Source: an uncultured Actinomycetes bacterium
GTDB lineage: Bacteria > Actinomycetota > Thermoleophilia > Solirubrobacterales > Solirubrobacteraceae
DNA length: 6,053 bases
NCBI GenBank assembly: GCA_937888775.1
Contig: CALAQT010000058.1
Span: forward strand, 1 to 6,053
Reading direction: 5' to 3'
The notes under the pieces were generated by a model. The model was not told the origin of the DNA, searched no databases, and saw only the letters and a list, made by a program, of their open reading frames with translations. This document shows positions 1 to 6,053 of this stretch, piece after piece; position 1 is the first letter of the stretch; every line of letters begins with the position of its first letter. Made by a program: the position numbers and the translations under genes.

Positions 1-324
1 GGCCGCGACCGCGGCGGCGACGGCGCCCTCCACCAGCGGCGCGTCGCTGAGCCGCACCGGGCCGGCGCTTTCACCCACCATCTCGAGCGCGAACTCGGCG
101 CTCATCAGCGCGCTGCCGAGATCCATCAGCACGAGCACCCCGTCGTCGGACATCGCGCGCTCGATCGCGGCGCGCACGCGTTCGGCGTCGGTTCCGAGCA
201 CGCCGGGCTCGTCCATCCCCCCGGCGGCCTGCAGCGAGAGCTCATCGCCGCCCATCTCCCGCGCGAGCGCGACCACCCCCTCGGCCAGCGCCTCACTGTG
301 GGAGACGACGACGATGCCGACCAC
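1..324 (-). CDS. dhaM: DhaM-like PTS EIIA domain, phosphodonor subunit of dihydroxyacetone kinase (3' end cut by window edge)
   Basis: Partial gene, 108 codons visible. In PTS-dependent dihydroxyacetone kinases, DhaM takes phosphate from HPr on a histidine and re-phosphorylates ADP bound to DhaL, which with DhaK makes DHAP in the cytoplasm. The N-terminus reads MVGIVVVSHSEALAEGV, placing the expected phospho-histidine at His9, the same place as in E. coli DhaM. Further family signatures are AAGGMDEPGVLGTDAERV (about 33-50), LVLMDLGSALMSAE (about 64-77) and VRLSDAPLVEG (about 90-100). The EIIA domain is normally about 120-135 residues, so only its last helix, and any fused HPr or EI-like domains, lie outside the window. 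The start is GTG at 324-322, one base after the glpC stop. I see no good Shine-Dalgarno, so translation is probably coupled to glpC. A stand-alone regulatory EIIA protein is a less likely alternative. dhaK and dhaL are not in the window. Confidence 0.9.
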   Translation of the reverse strand, partial: MVGIVVVSHSEALAEGVVALAREMGGDELSLQAAGGMDEPGVLGTDAERVRAAIERAMSDDGVLVLMDLGSALMSAEFALEMVGESAGPVRLSDAPLVEGAVAAAVAA

Positions 325-325
325 T

Positions 326-1573
326 TCAGGAAGCGCGGTCGAGTCCGTAGGCGCGATGCAGGAACTCGATCGGGTGGACCGAGGGCCGATGAGTGCCATG
401 GGCTATCTGCCAGCGGCACGTCTCGCTGTCACACGCGACCGTCGCAGCGCCCGAGGCGCGAACCTGGTCGAACAGGTCGCGCCCCACATCCATCGCGATC
501 GCGTATTTCTCAGCCTTGAGCCCGTAGGTACCGGCGATCCCGCAGCAGCGCGCGTTCATCTCGGTGACCTTGAGTCCAGGGATCAGCGCCAGCAGGTCCA
601 GGGCGGGCTTGCCGATCCAGTGGCCCTGCTGCTGGCAGGGGGCGTGGTAGGCGACCGTCTCGTTGACCGGCCCGAAGTCGGTCCGCAGCTCGCCGCGGTC
701 GTGTAGCTCCAGCAGCAGCTCACAGATGTCATAGGTGCGCTGCGAAACGCGCTCCAGGTCACGGTCGGCCTCCAGACCCAGGATCTCCCGAGCCTCGCGC
801 TTGAGCATCAACGTGCAGCTGGTCGCGTTGCCGACGATGATCGTGTCCTCGTCGGCGACGTAGGGCGCGAGCGCCCGGGCCAGCCGCAACACGACCTTGC
901 GGGCGTCATCAAACAGACCGCTGGACTGCAGCGGCAGGCCGCAGCAGTCCTGCTTGGGCACGACGACCTCAAAGCCGTTGTGCTCCAGGATCGCCACCAG
1001 CTTCTCGCCCTCCCACGGCTCGTAGTACTCGGTGCCACAACCGTGGAAGTAGACGACCCGCCGACCCGTCTTCTCGCTGGAGTGGTTGCGCGCCCAGCGT
1101 GAGAATCGCCGCCCGGCGAACCTCGGCGCCGGGGCGTCGCGATGGACCTGGAGCAGCTTCTCGCCCAGGATCCGCGCCGGGCGGAAGCGCAGCGTGAAGT
1201 TGGCCAGCGGCGCAACCGGCGTGCCCAGCTTCCCGAGCACCGTGGGGCGAGTGATGATCCGATCGCGCAGCGGCAGGCCCTTCTGGCGCTTGAGCTTGTT
1301 GCGCGCCTGGGCGTTGATCTCGGCGATCTTGACTCCCTGCGGGCAGACCTGCGAGCAGATCCCGCAACCGGAGCAGTAGTCAACCGACCGATCCACGGAG
1401 GGCTCGTCGGCCACCCGGTAGCGCTCGGACTGCGGGCCGGCGTACTTGGGTCCAGGGAACAGGGGCGTGACGTTGGACACCGGGCAGACCGTCTCGCAGA
1501 TGGTGCACTTGACGCAGTGGTCAAGCGACCCGCGCAAGAGCTCGTGCAGGACTCCATCGCTCACTTGATTCAT
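326..1573 (-). CDS. glpC: Anaerobic glycerol-3-phosphate dehydrogenase subunit C, Fe-S electron-transfer protein
   Basis: 415 residues, against about 396 in E. coli GlpC. GlpC carries electrons from the GlpAB catalytic dimer to membrane quinone. Two ferredoxin-type [4Fe-4S] motifs are complete: C20-x2-C23-x2-C26-x3-C30-P and C67-x2-C70-x2-C73-x3-C77-P, with the GlpC-typical PGPKYAGPQSER between them. Two cysteine-rich CCG domains of the HdrB/SdhE type follow. The first has C179 and C210-C211-G212. The second has C313, C343-C344-G345 in the strongly conserved context RCCGIAGTYG, and then C381/C386 in ACDSETCRWQI. No hydrophobic membrane span is evident, so membrane contact is presumably peripheral, as in E. 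coli. The ATG at 1573-1571 overlaps the glpB TGA (ATGA), and an AAGG lies 7 bases upstream. The TGA at 328-326 is followed one base later by the dhaM GTG. No expected cysteine is missing. Confidence 0.96.
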   Translation of the reverse strand: MNQVSDGVLHELLRGSLDHCVKCTICETVCPVSNVTPLFPGPKYAGPQSERYRVADEPSVDRSVDYCSGCGICSQVCPQGVKIAEINAQARNKLKRQKGLPLRDRIITRPTVLGKLGTPVAPLANFTLRFRPARILGEKLLQVHRDAPAPRFAGRRFSRWARNHSSEKTGRRVVYFHGCGTEYYEPWEGEKLVAILEHNGFEVVVPKQDCCGLPLQSSGLFDDARKVVLRLARALAPYVADEDTIIVGNATSCTLMLKREAREILGLEADRDLERVSQRTYDICELLLELHDRGELRTDFGPVNETVAYHAPCQQQGHWIGKPALDLLALIPGLKVTEMNARCCGIAGTYGLKAEKYAIAMDVGRDLFDQVRASGAATVACDSETCRWQIAHGTHRPSVHPIEFLHRAYGLDRAS

Positions 1574-2847
1574 CCGGCTGCCTTAACCGTTTCCCGAGCG
1601 CCCTCGCTGCTCAGCACCAGCTGGGCCACGCGGTAGCCGCTGGCCAGCGCGATCCCCTCGCCCGACCCCTCGCGCCAGGGCACGGCACCCGGCAGCGCCG
1701 CGCCGGCAACGAGCACGTTGTCCATCCCCTCGGCGCGCAGCTTGGAATCGACCGCGACGCCGGCGCGGGCGATCGGCTGCTCGGCCAGGTAGGTGCTGGA
1801 GAAGCGGGGCTCGCCGGTCGCCGGGACCCCCCGCAGCGCAAGTCCGAGCACGCGCTCGCGCGTGATCCAGCTGGAGTCGAGCTCGATCCCCCCGGAGGCA
1901 AAGCCGCCGGAGGCCAGGATGACCCAGCGCGCGACATAGCGCGTGTCGCGTCCCGCTGCCCGAGCCCGCACCACCGTCAGCCGCGCTCCGTCACGCTCGG
2001 CCGCCACGACCTCAGGTCCGAGCACCAGGCGCCCGCCCGCACTGCGCAGGGCACTGCGCAGCACCTCGAACAGGCGCATCCCGGGGACCGACGGAGGCAG
2101 GGTCGGAATCTCGAACACTCGGCGGCCGAGGCGGTGCTCCATGTCCGACCACGCGCCGTGGGGATCTCGAATGCCGAGCATGGCGGGGAGTCCGACGTGC
2201 TCCTCGGGCCCCAGCGTCAGCGACAGCTCGGCGCAGAAGCGCGCTCGCCAGGCTGCGTCGTCGAAGCGGCGGGCCAGACCCAGTGCGCTCATGTCGGCCC
2301 GCTCCAGCGCCAGCTCCACGCTGACCGCGCGCGATTGAATCCCTGCCTGCGCAAGATTGGCGGCGCACAGGCTCGGATGGAAGTCGCGCAGCGCGCGCGT
2401 GCCCACGACGCACACGCGAGTCAGTCGGGCCGTATCGCCGCCAGCCATCGTCTCGGGCACCAGCGCCGACGGTCGCAACGCGCCCACCGCCGTGGGCAAC
2501 ATCTGGTTGCGCTGGAGCGAACCGACGTACCGATAGCCGGGGAGCGGTCCCTCGGCGACACGGGCCTGGAACCACTCCAGGGCCGGCGCCACCGCGTCGG
2601 TGCCGATCAGCGCGTAGGGATGGTCGGGACGCGATGCGATCAACCGCTCAAGCGCACTGCCCGGCTCCTGGACGCGATCAGGCGCGTACCCCAGCACGTC
2701 GATCGTTCCCGGCGCCAGGTGGGTCGACCCCACACCCTTGGCCACTACGCAGACTCGGGCGCCGCTCTGCGCCAGCCGGGTGCCGGCCACGAGCCCCGCG
2801 GTACCGGCACCGATCACGACCGCGTCGTAGTGCAGCTCGCCCCTCAC
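1570..2847 (-). CDS. glpB: Anaerobic glycerol-3-phosphate dehydrogenase subunit B
   Basis: 425 residues from GTG at 2847-2845, close to the 419 of E. coli GlpB. GlpB is the flavoprotein subunit (FMN in E. coli) that pairs with GlpA to oxidise G3P to DHAP. A dinucleotide-binding fold opens the protein: YDAVVIGAGTAGLVAG, with Gly13, Gly15 and Gly18, followed by GSTHLAPGTIDVLGY (about 41-55), which matches the family's conserved segment there. The central region has FHPSLCAANLAQAG. Near the C-terminus are ILASGGFASGGIELD and the closing flavin-fold segment NVLVAGAALPGAVPWREGSG with EGIALASGYR. The start was chosen because GTG overlaps the glpA stop (GTGA), sits just before the first beta strand, and has GGAG 11 bases upstream. 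The same frame stays open for another 212 codons back into glpA, but that part is out-of-frame glpA sequence and resembles no protein. The stop overlaps the glpC start. Confidence 0.95.
   Translation of the reverse strand: MRGELHYDAVVIGAGTAGLVAGTRLAQSGARVCVVAKGVGSTHLAPGTIDVLGYAPDRVQEPGSALERLIASRPDHPYALIGTDAVAPALEWFQARVAEGPLPGYRYVGSLQRNQMLPTAVGALRPSALVPETMAGGDTARLTRVCVVGTRALRDFHPSLCAANLAQAGIQSRAVSVELALERADMSALGLARRFDDAAWRARFCAELSLTLGPEEHVGLPAMLGIRDPHGAWSDMEHRLGRRVFEIPTLPPSVPGMRLFEVLRSALRSAGGRLVLGPEVVAAERDGARLTVVRARAAGRDTRYVARWVILASGGFASGGIELDSSWITRERVLGLALRGVPATGEPRFSSTYLAEQPIARAGVAVDSKLRAEGMDNVLVAGAALPGAVPWREGSGEGIALASGYRVAQLVLSSEGARETVKAAG
1581..1584 (-). promoter_or_regulatory. Ribosome binding site of glpC, inside glpB
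   Basis: The sequence AAGG lies 7 bases before the glpC ATG, within the last codons of glpB. It supports the ATG at 1573 and suggests that glpC combines its own moderate ribosome entry with coupling through the ATGA overlap. Confidence 0.55.
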
Positions 2848-4400
2848 GAGGGCAGATGCTCCACGTCGAGCACGCCCTGGAAGATCCAGTCGTCCAGCCG
2901 CGCCTGGCGCAGCTGGTCGCCGTAGAGGATCGGCCACACGCCCTTCCAGCGCTCCTGGAGGAAGTCCAGCAGCGCCACATCGGCCTGCTCGGCGGTCAAC
3001 CCGTCCAGTCCATGCATGATCCCGGTCGCGCGGTAGATGCAGAAGCCGCCCTGACACGGCCCCATGCCGAGGCGCAGCTGGCGGCGGATGTCGTCGAGGT
3101 TCGTGCTCTGAGTCCGCGTCATCGCCTCCTCCAGCTTGACGCGAGGGATCATCTCGCACTCGCAGATCAGCTGCTCGTCGGCGAGGTTCGCCTCCTTGCG
3201 TTCCAATCGCTCGCCGAGCAGATAGTGCTCGCGCCGCTCGGAACCGGGCAGCGGCTCGGTGTGCGTGGTGCACGGCCGATGCTCGCCCAGCTGGCGGCAG
3301 ACGGTGTCCATGGTGTCCTGCGCCATCAGGCGGAAGGTGGTCAGCTTGCCCCCGGTGATAGTGACGAAGCGCCCGACGCCGTCGCGCTCTGAGTGGTCGA
3401 GCAGCGCATGGGCGCGAGTCACGTCGCGAGTCTCGGTGTCGGATTCCTTGGCGTCCTCGAACAGCGGACGAACGCCCGTCCACACCCTCAGCGCCCGGGC
3501 GCCACGAAAGCCCGGCACGAGCTTCTCGCCGTCGTCGAGCATCGCGTCGACCTCGGACTGCAGCACCGTGTGGTCATCGGGATCGTCGGTGTGCTGGTCG
3601 GTCGTGCCGATCACGCTGACGGTGCGGATCGGAACGATGATGTCGCCGTCCGTCGGCATCTGGCAGCGGTTGACGACCGTGTTGACCAGGCGGTGATTCA
3701 TGGCGATCATGATCCCGCGCCCGGGCAGCACGCGCACGCCCTCGATCCCCGCCATGTCGGCGATCTGCCCGGCCCACGCGCCGGTGGCGTTGACGGTCAC
3801 GCGTGCCTGGACCTCCAGCTCCTCGCCGGTGCGCGCGTCTCGCACGCGCGCGCCCGTGACCTCGTCGCCCTGCCGGTTGACCGCGACCGCTGCGTGGTAG
3901 GGCAGGATCCGCGCGCCCCTCTGCTGGGCGCCATGACCCATCGCCCAGACCGTCTTCCAGACATCGATGTTGGCGTCCGGCACCCGGAAGGCCCGTGAGA
4001 TCCGGGGGTTCAGGCGCGGCTCGTCACTCAGCGCCTGCGCGATGCTGATCTCCTCGCAGTCAACGTCGGTCTGCGCACAGCCCGCCGCGAAGCGGTCGGC
4101 ATAGTCCGGGTCGTCCCAGGGCGTAGTGACGAACAGACCGCCGGTGTCCTCGATGCAGTCGGCGGCGACGTGACGGAGGATCCGGTTCTCCCCGATGCAC
4201 TCCTCCCCGGCGCGCGGATCCTTGACCACGTAGCGTCCGCCCGAGTGCAGCAGGCCGTGAAAGCGACCGCTCGTACCCTGAGCGAGGTCGCTGCGATCGA
4301 CCAGCACGACGTCAAAACCACGCAAGGCGGCATCCCAGGCCACGCCGGCGCCGGTGGCACCCCCGCCAATGACGAGCACGTCGGTACTGAGGGTGACCAT
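2844..4400 (-). CDS. glpA: Anaerobic-type glycerol-3-phosphate dehydrogenase subunit A, FAD and BFD [2Fe-2S] domains
   Basis: 518 residues, against 542 in E. coli GlpA. It is the catalytic FAD subunit oxidising G3P to DHAP. The N-terminal Rossmann motif is VLVIGGGATGAGVAWDA (about 8-24). The G3P dehydrogenase signature GTSGRFHGLLHSGGRY follows (about 42-57), then VNATGAWAGQIADMAG (about 203-218), the glycine-rich LPGRG (about 225-229) and TGGKLTTFRLMAQDTMD (about 349-365). The C-terminus carries a BFD-like [2Fe-2S] domain with C413-x-C415 and C449-x4-C454 (MGPCQGGFC), which separates GlpA from the aerobic enzyme GlpD. I preferred ATG at 4400-4398, with a weak AGG 8 bases upstream; a GTG directly before it at 4403 is an equally open alternative. 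It follows glpK after an 81-base gap and overlaps glpB by 4 bases. No N-terminal signal or membrane segment is seen, consistent with peripheral membrane attachment through GlpC. Confidence 0.96.
   Translation of the reverse strand: MVTLSTDVLVIGGGATGAGVAWDAALRGFDVVLVDRSDLAQGTSGRFHGLLHSGGRYVVKDPRAGEECIGENRILRHVAADCIEDTGGLFVTTPWDDPDYADRFAAGCAQTDVDCEEISIAQALSDEPRLNPRISRAFRVPDANIDVWKTVWAMGHGAQQRGARILPYHAAVAVNRQGDEVTGARVRDARTGEELEVQARVTVNATGAWAGQIADMAGIEGVRVLPGRGIMIAMNHRLVNTVVNRCQMPTDGDIIVPIRTVSVIGTTDQHTDDPDDHTVLQSEVDAMLDDGEKLVPGFRGARALRVWTGVRPLFEDAKESDTETRDVTRAHALLDHSERDGVGRFVTITGGKLTTFRLMAQDTMDTVCRQLGEHRPCTTHTEPLPGSERREHYLLGERLERKEANLADEQLICECEMIPRVKLEEAMTRTQSTNLDDIRRQLRLGMGPCQGGFCIYRATGIMHGLDGLTAEQADVALLDFLQERWKGVWPILYGDQLRQARLDDWIFQGVLDVEHLPS
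2859..2862 (-). promoter_or_regulatory. Ribosome binding site that supports the glpB GTG start
   Basis: GGAG sits in the end of glpA, 11 bases before the GTG at 2847. The spacing is a little long. Together with the GTGA overlap it helps fix the glpB start in a frame that is otherwise open far upstream. Confidence 0.45.
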
Positions 4401-4436
4401 CACCGCAGCCTATCTGTCAGGGCCAGCGCAGTGAGG

Positions 4437-4472
4437 AAAACACGGGCGGGGCGACCCCTGGGGCCGCCCCGC
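4437..4472 (-). terminator. Probable intrinsic terminator or attenuator between glpK and glpA
   Basis: Thirteen bases after the glpK stop codon, read on the minus strand, a 12-base-pair stem pairs 4472-4461 (GCGGGGCGGCCC) with 4457-4446 (GGGTCGCCCCGC). It has one G-U pair and a 3-base loop (CAG). The sequence CCGTGTTTT follows at 4445-4437. The stem is very GC-rich but the T-run is only four bases and is offset from the stem, so release may be partial. On the plus strand no T-run follows the hairpin, so it would act only in the direction of the operon. It could lower glpABC and dhaM transcription relative to glpK, or simply protect the 3' end of a glpK message. It could also be only an RNA-stabilising hairpin. 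Confidence 0.6.
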
Positions 4473-4484
4473 ACCGCGACCGAT

Positions 4485-5993
4485 TCAGGCTGCTGAGTCG
4501 AACCAGTCGAAGGTCCGCGTGACGGCCTTCTTCCAGTACTTGTAGTACTCATCGCGCTTGGCGGCGTCCATCTTGGGCTCCCAGCGCTTGTCCTCGGCCC
4601 AGTTCTCGCGCAGGTCCTCCTCGCTGTTCCAGAACCCGGTCGCCAGGCCGGCGGCGTAGGCGGCACCGAGGGCGGTCGTCTCGGCCACCTCCGGGCGGTA
4701 CACCGGAACGCCGAGCAGGTCGGCCTGGAACTGCATCAGCAGGTCGTTGGCGACCATCCCGCCGTCGACCTTGAGCGACTCCAGTTTGACGCCCGAGTCG
4801 GTGGCCATGGCGTCGACGACCTCGCGAGTCTGGAAGGCGGTCGCCTCCAGCGCCGCGCGGGCGATGTGACCGGCGGTGACGTAGCGCGTCAGACCAGCGA
4901 ACACGCCGCGGGCGTTGGACTTCCAGTACGGCGCGAACAGGCCGGAGAACGCGGGCACGATGTACAGGCCGCCGTTGTCCTCGACCGAAGCGGCGAGCTC
5001 CTCCACCTCGGGCGCCGACTTGATCATCTTCAGGTTGTCGCGCAACCACTGCACGAGCGCGCCGGTGATCGCGATCGATCCCTCCAGGCAGTAGACGGCG
5101 TCGTTGCTGCCGATCTTGTAGCCGACGGTGGTGAGCAGGCCCGACTTGGACTGCACCGCCTCGGTGCCGGTGTTTAGCAACATGAAGTTGCCCGTCCCGT
5201 AGGTGTTCTTGGCCTCGCCCGGTGAGAAGCAGGTCTGACCGAAGGTCGCCGCCTGCTGGTCGCCGAGATCCCCGGCGATCTTCACGCCGGTGAAGGCGCC
5301 GGACTTGACCTCGCCGTAGACCTCGCTGGAGCCGTGGATCTCCGGCAGCATCGACATCGGCACGCCGATGATCGAAGCGATCTCCTCGTCCCAGGACAAC
5401 GTCTTGAGATCCATCAGCATCGTGCGGCTGGCGTTGGTCACATCCGTGATGTGCAGACCGCCGTTGGTGCCGCCGGTCAGATTCCAGATCAGCCAGGTGT
5501 CCATGTTGCCGAAGATCAGGTCACCGGCCGCCGCCTTCTCCCGGGCGCCGTCGACGTTGTCCAGGATCCAGCGCACCTTGGGGCCGGAGAAATACGTGGC
5601 CAGCGGCAGGCCGACCTTCTCCCTGAAGCGATCCTGGCCACCGTCGGCCGACAGCTGGTCGACGATCTTGTCGGTGCGGGTGTCCTGCCAGACGAGCGCG
5701 TTGTGCACCGGCTCACCCGTGTTGCGATCCCAGACCAGCGAGGTCTCACGCTGGTTGGTGATCCCCAGGCCGGCGATGTCGTCGGCGCTGGCCCCCGCCG
5801 CGGACAGAGCCTCGTCAAGCACCTCCTGCGAGCGCGCCCAGATCTCCTTGGCGTCGTGCTCCACCCACCCCGGCTTGGGGTAGATCTGCTCGTGCTCCTT
5901 CTGGACCACCGAAACGACGCGTCCGCCGTGGTCGAAAACCATCGCGCGGCTGCTGGTGGTTCCCTGATCTAGTGCTGCTGCATACTTCGCCAT
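4485..5993 (-). CDS. glpK: Glycerol kinase, FGGY family
   Basis: 502 residues, the same length as E. coli GlpK. It phosphorylates cytoplasmic glycerol with ATP to give G3P, which traps imported glycerol and feeds GlpABC. The N-terminal phosphate-binding motif [19 protein letters not shown] is intact (Asp9). [13 protein letters not shown] (about 35-47) is the classic GlpK signature. Residues matching the known glycerol-contact set are Arg82-Glu83 in ITNQRET, Tyr134 in ATYFSG and the catalytic-base Asp245 in [11 protein letters not shown]. The second ATPase half has [10 protein letters not shown] (about 263-272), [11 protein letters not shown] (about 347-357), [11 protein letters not shown] (about 407-417) and [17 protein letters not shown] (about 439-455). 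The ATG at 5993 has AAGGAG 7 bases upstream. The loop before Asp245 (SGAFTGVK) lacks both the E. coli fructose-1,6-bisphosphate-binding GGKGGTR element and the phosphorylatable histidine of Firmicute GlpK, so regulation probably differs. Confidence 0.98.
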   Translation of the reverse strand: MAKYAAALDQGTTSSRAMVFDHGGRVVSVVQKEHEQIYPKPGWVEHDAKEIWARSQEVLDEALSAAGASADDIAGLGITNQRETSLVWDRNTGEPVHNALVWQDTRTDKIVDQLSADGGQDRFREKVGLPLATYFSGPKVRWILDNVDGAREKAAAGDLIFGNMDTWLIWNLTGGTNGGLHITDVTNASRTMLMDLKTLSWDEEIASIIGVPMSMLPEIHGSSEVYGEVKSGAFTGVKIAGDLGDQQAATFGQTCFSPGEAKNTYGTGNFMLLNTGTEAVQSKSGLLTTVGYKIGSNDAVYCLEGSIAITGALVQWLRDNLKMIKSAPEVEELAASVEDNGGLYIVPAFSGLFAPYWKSNARGVFAGLTRYVTAGHIARAALEATAFQTREVVDAMATDSGVKLESLKVDGGMVANDLLMQFQADLLGVPVYRPEVAETTALGAAYAAGLATGFWNSEEDLRENWAEDKRWEPKMDAAKRDEYYKYWKKAVTRTFDWFDSAA

Positions 5994-6000
5994 GCCTCTG

Positions 6001-6006
6001 CTCCTT
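6001..6006 (-). promoter_or_regulatory. Strong ribosome binding site of glpK
   Basis: AAGGAG, preceded by further A residues, lies 7 bases before the glpK ATG. It begins directly after the stop codon of the upstream gene, with only 14 bases between that stop and the glpK start. It is the clearest Shine-Dalgarno in the window, suggesting glpK is translated efficiently and independently. Confidence 0.85.
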
Positions 6007-6007
6007 T

Positions 6008-6053
6008 TTAGCCCGCCAGCGCCTCAGCGGCGCTCTTGAAGAGGTAGTAGGTG
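6008..6053 (-). CDS. C-terminal end of an upstream gene, possibly the glycerol facilitator GlpF
   Basis: Only the last 14 codons are visible, ending in TAA at 6010-6008; the visible residues are [14 protein letters not shown]. This frame is favoured because its stop falls just before the glpK Shine-Dalgarno, giving tight operon spacing, and because its codons end mostly in G or C. The aromatic and aliphatic start followed by a short polar tail could be the end of the last membrane helix of an aquaglyceroporin, and glpF is commonly placed directly before glpK. The fragment is too short to identify by sequence, so the glpF suggestion rests on gene order. Other frames are possible: one stops at a TGA about 30 bases into the fragment, and one runs on into glpK. 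Confidence 0.4.
   Translation of the reverse strand, partial: TYYLFKSAAEALAG

Noticed and set aside
126..419. A minus-strand frame spanning the glpC/dhaM junction (97 codons).
   Set aside because: It is out of frame with both genes, and its translation is serine-, arginine- and proline-rich. The DhaM frame with His9 and the conserved MDLGSALMSAE explains the same DNA far better.
2848..3483. The glpB reading frame stays open for 212 codons upstream into glpA, as if encoding a long N-terminal extension or a fusion.
   Set aside because: This part overlaps well-conserved glpA codons, its translation is arginine- and alanine-rich with no recognisable domain, and a GTG with a ribosome binding site sits exactly at the glpA/glpB junction. 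Long open alternative frames are expected in very GC-rich DNA.
2134..3998. Long open frames on the plus strand opposite glpA and glpB (for example 2134-2925, 2634-3392 and 3393-3998).
   Set aside because: They are antisense to clearly conserved genes, their translations are low-complexity in style (rich in R, A, H, G, P), they lack ribosome binding sites, and they match no family I know.
4404..4440. A possible promoter for glpA in the gap (CTGACA at 4420-4415 resembles a -35 box).
   Set aside because: It lies too close to the glpA start for a usable -10 box and transcription start, and no correctly spaced -10 element accompanies it.
5334..5972. A 212-codon open frame on the plus strand opposite glpK.
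   Set aside because: It mirrors glpK codons in a frame that rarely yields stops at high GC. No conserved motif or plausible translation start context was seen.
1..6053. Mobile elements, CRISPR arrays, tRNA genes, riboswitches or defence genes.
   Set aside because: No direct repeat arrays, terminal inverted repeats, transposase motifs or folded RNA signatures were seen. Almost every base belongs to one metabolic operon.

Overview
The window is a compact catabolic operon for glycerol and glycerol-3-phosphate (G3P), read entirely on the minus strand (from high to low coordinates). In transcription order it holds the last 14 codons of an unidentified upstream gene (possibly glpF), glpK (glycerol kinase), an 81-base gap with a probable intrinsic terminator, glpA, glpB, glpC (the three-subunit 'anaerobic-type' G3P dehydrogenase), and a dhaM-like gene (PTS-type phosphodonor subunit of dihydroxyacetone kinase) that runs off the left edge.

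The DNA is very GC-rich, with G or C at nearly all third codon positions. Shine-Dalgarno sequences are recognisable, most clearly before glpK, and several genes overlap by 4 bases. This points to a high-GC bacterium. The protein style (actinobacterial and haloarchaeal-like GlpA and GlpK, but with bacterial Shine-Dalgarno sites and proteins that are not extremely acidic) fits a deep-branching actinobacterium, such as a member of the Thermoleophilia/Solirubrobacterales. That assignment is an inference from memory of the families and was not tested by a search.

Layout by position. 6008-6053: 3' end of the upstream gene. 4485-5993: glpK, with a strong Shine-Dalgarno at 6001-6006. 4404-4484: intergenic hairpin followed by a short T-run. 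2844-4400: glpA. 1570-2847: glpB, overlapping glpA by 4 bases (GTGA). 326-1573: glpC, overlapping glpB by 4 bases (ATGA). 1-324: dhaM, starting one base after the glpC stop. No non-coding stretch exceeds 300 bases, and I saw no tRNA, rRNA, CRISPR array, insertion sequence or riboswitch.

How the genes work together: GlpK makes G3P from glycerol. GlpA (FAD, with a BFD-like Fe-S domain) and GlpB oxidise G3P to dihydroxyacetone phosphate (DHAP). GlpC passes the electrons through two Fe-S clusters and two CCG domains to the membrane quinone pool. DhaM would accept phosphate from HPr and drive DhaKL conversion of free dihydroxyacetone to DHAP, so both branches meet at DHAP. This is largely a recognisable metabolic operon. 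I found no convincing evidence of a novel system. The points most worth a second look are the dhaM linkage directly behind glpC, the GlpK regulatory loop that lacks known allosteric features, and the terminator inside the operon.
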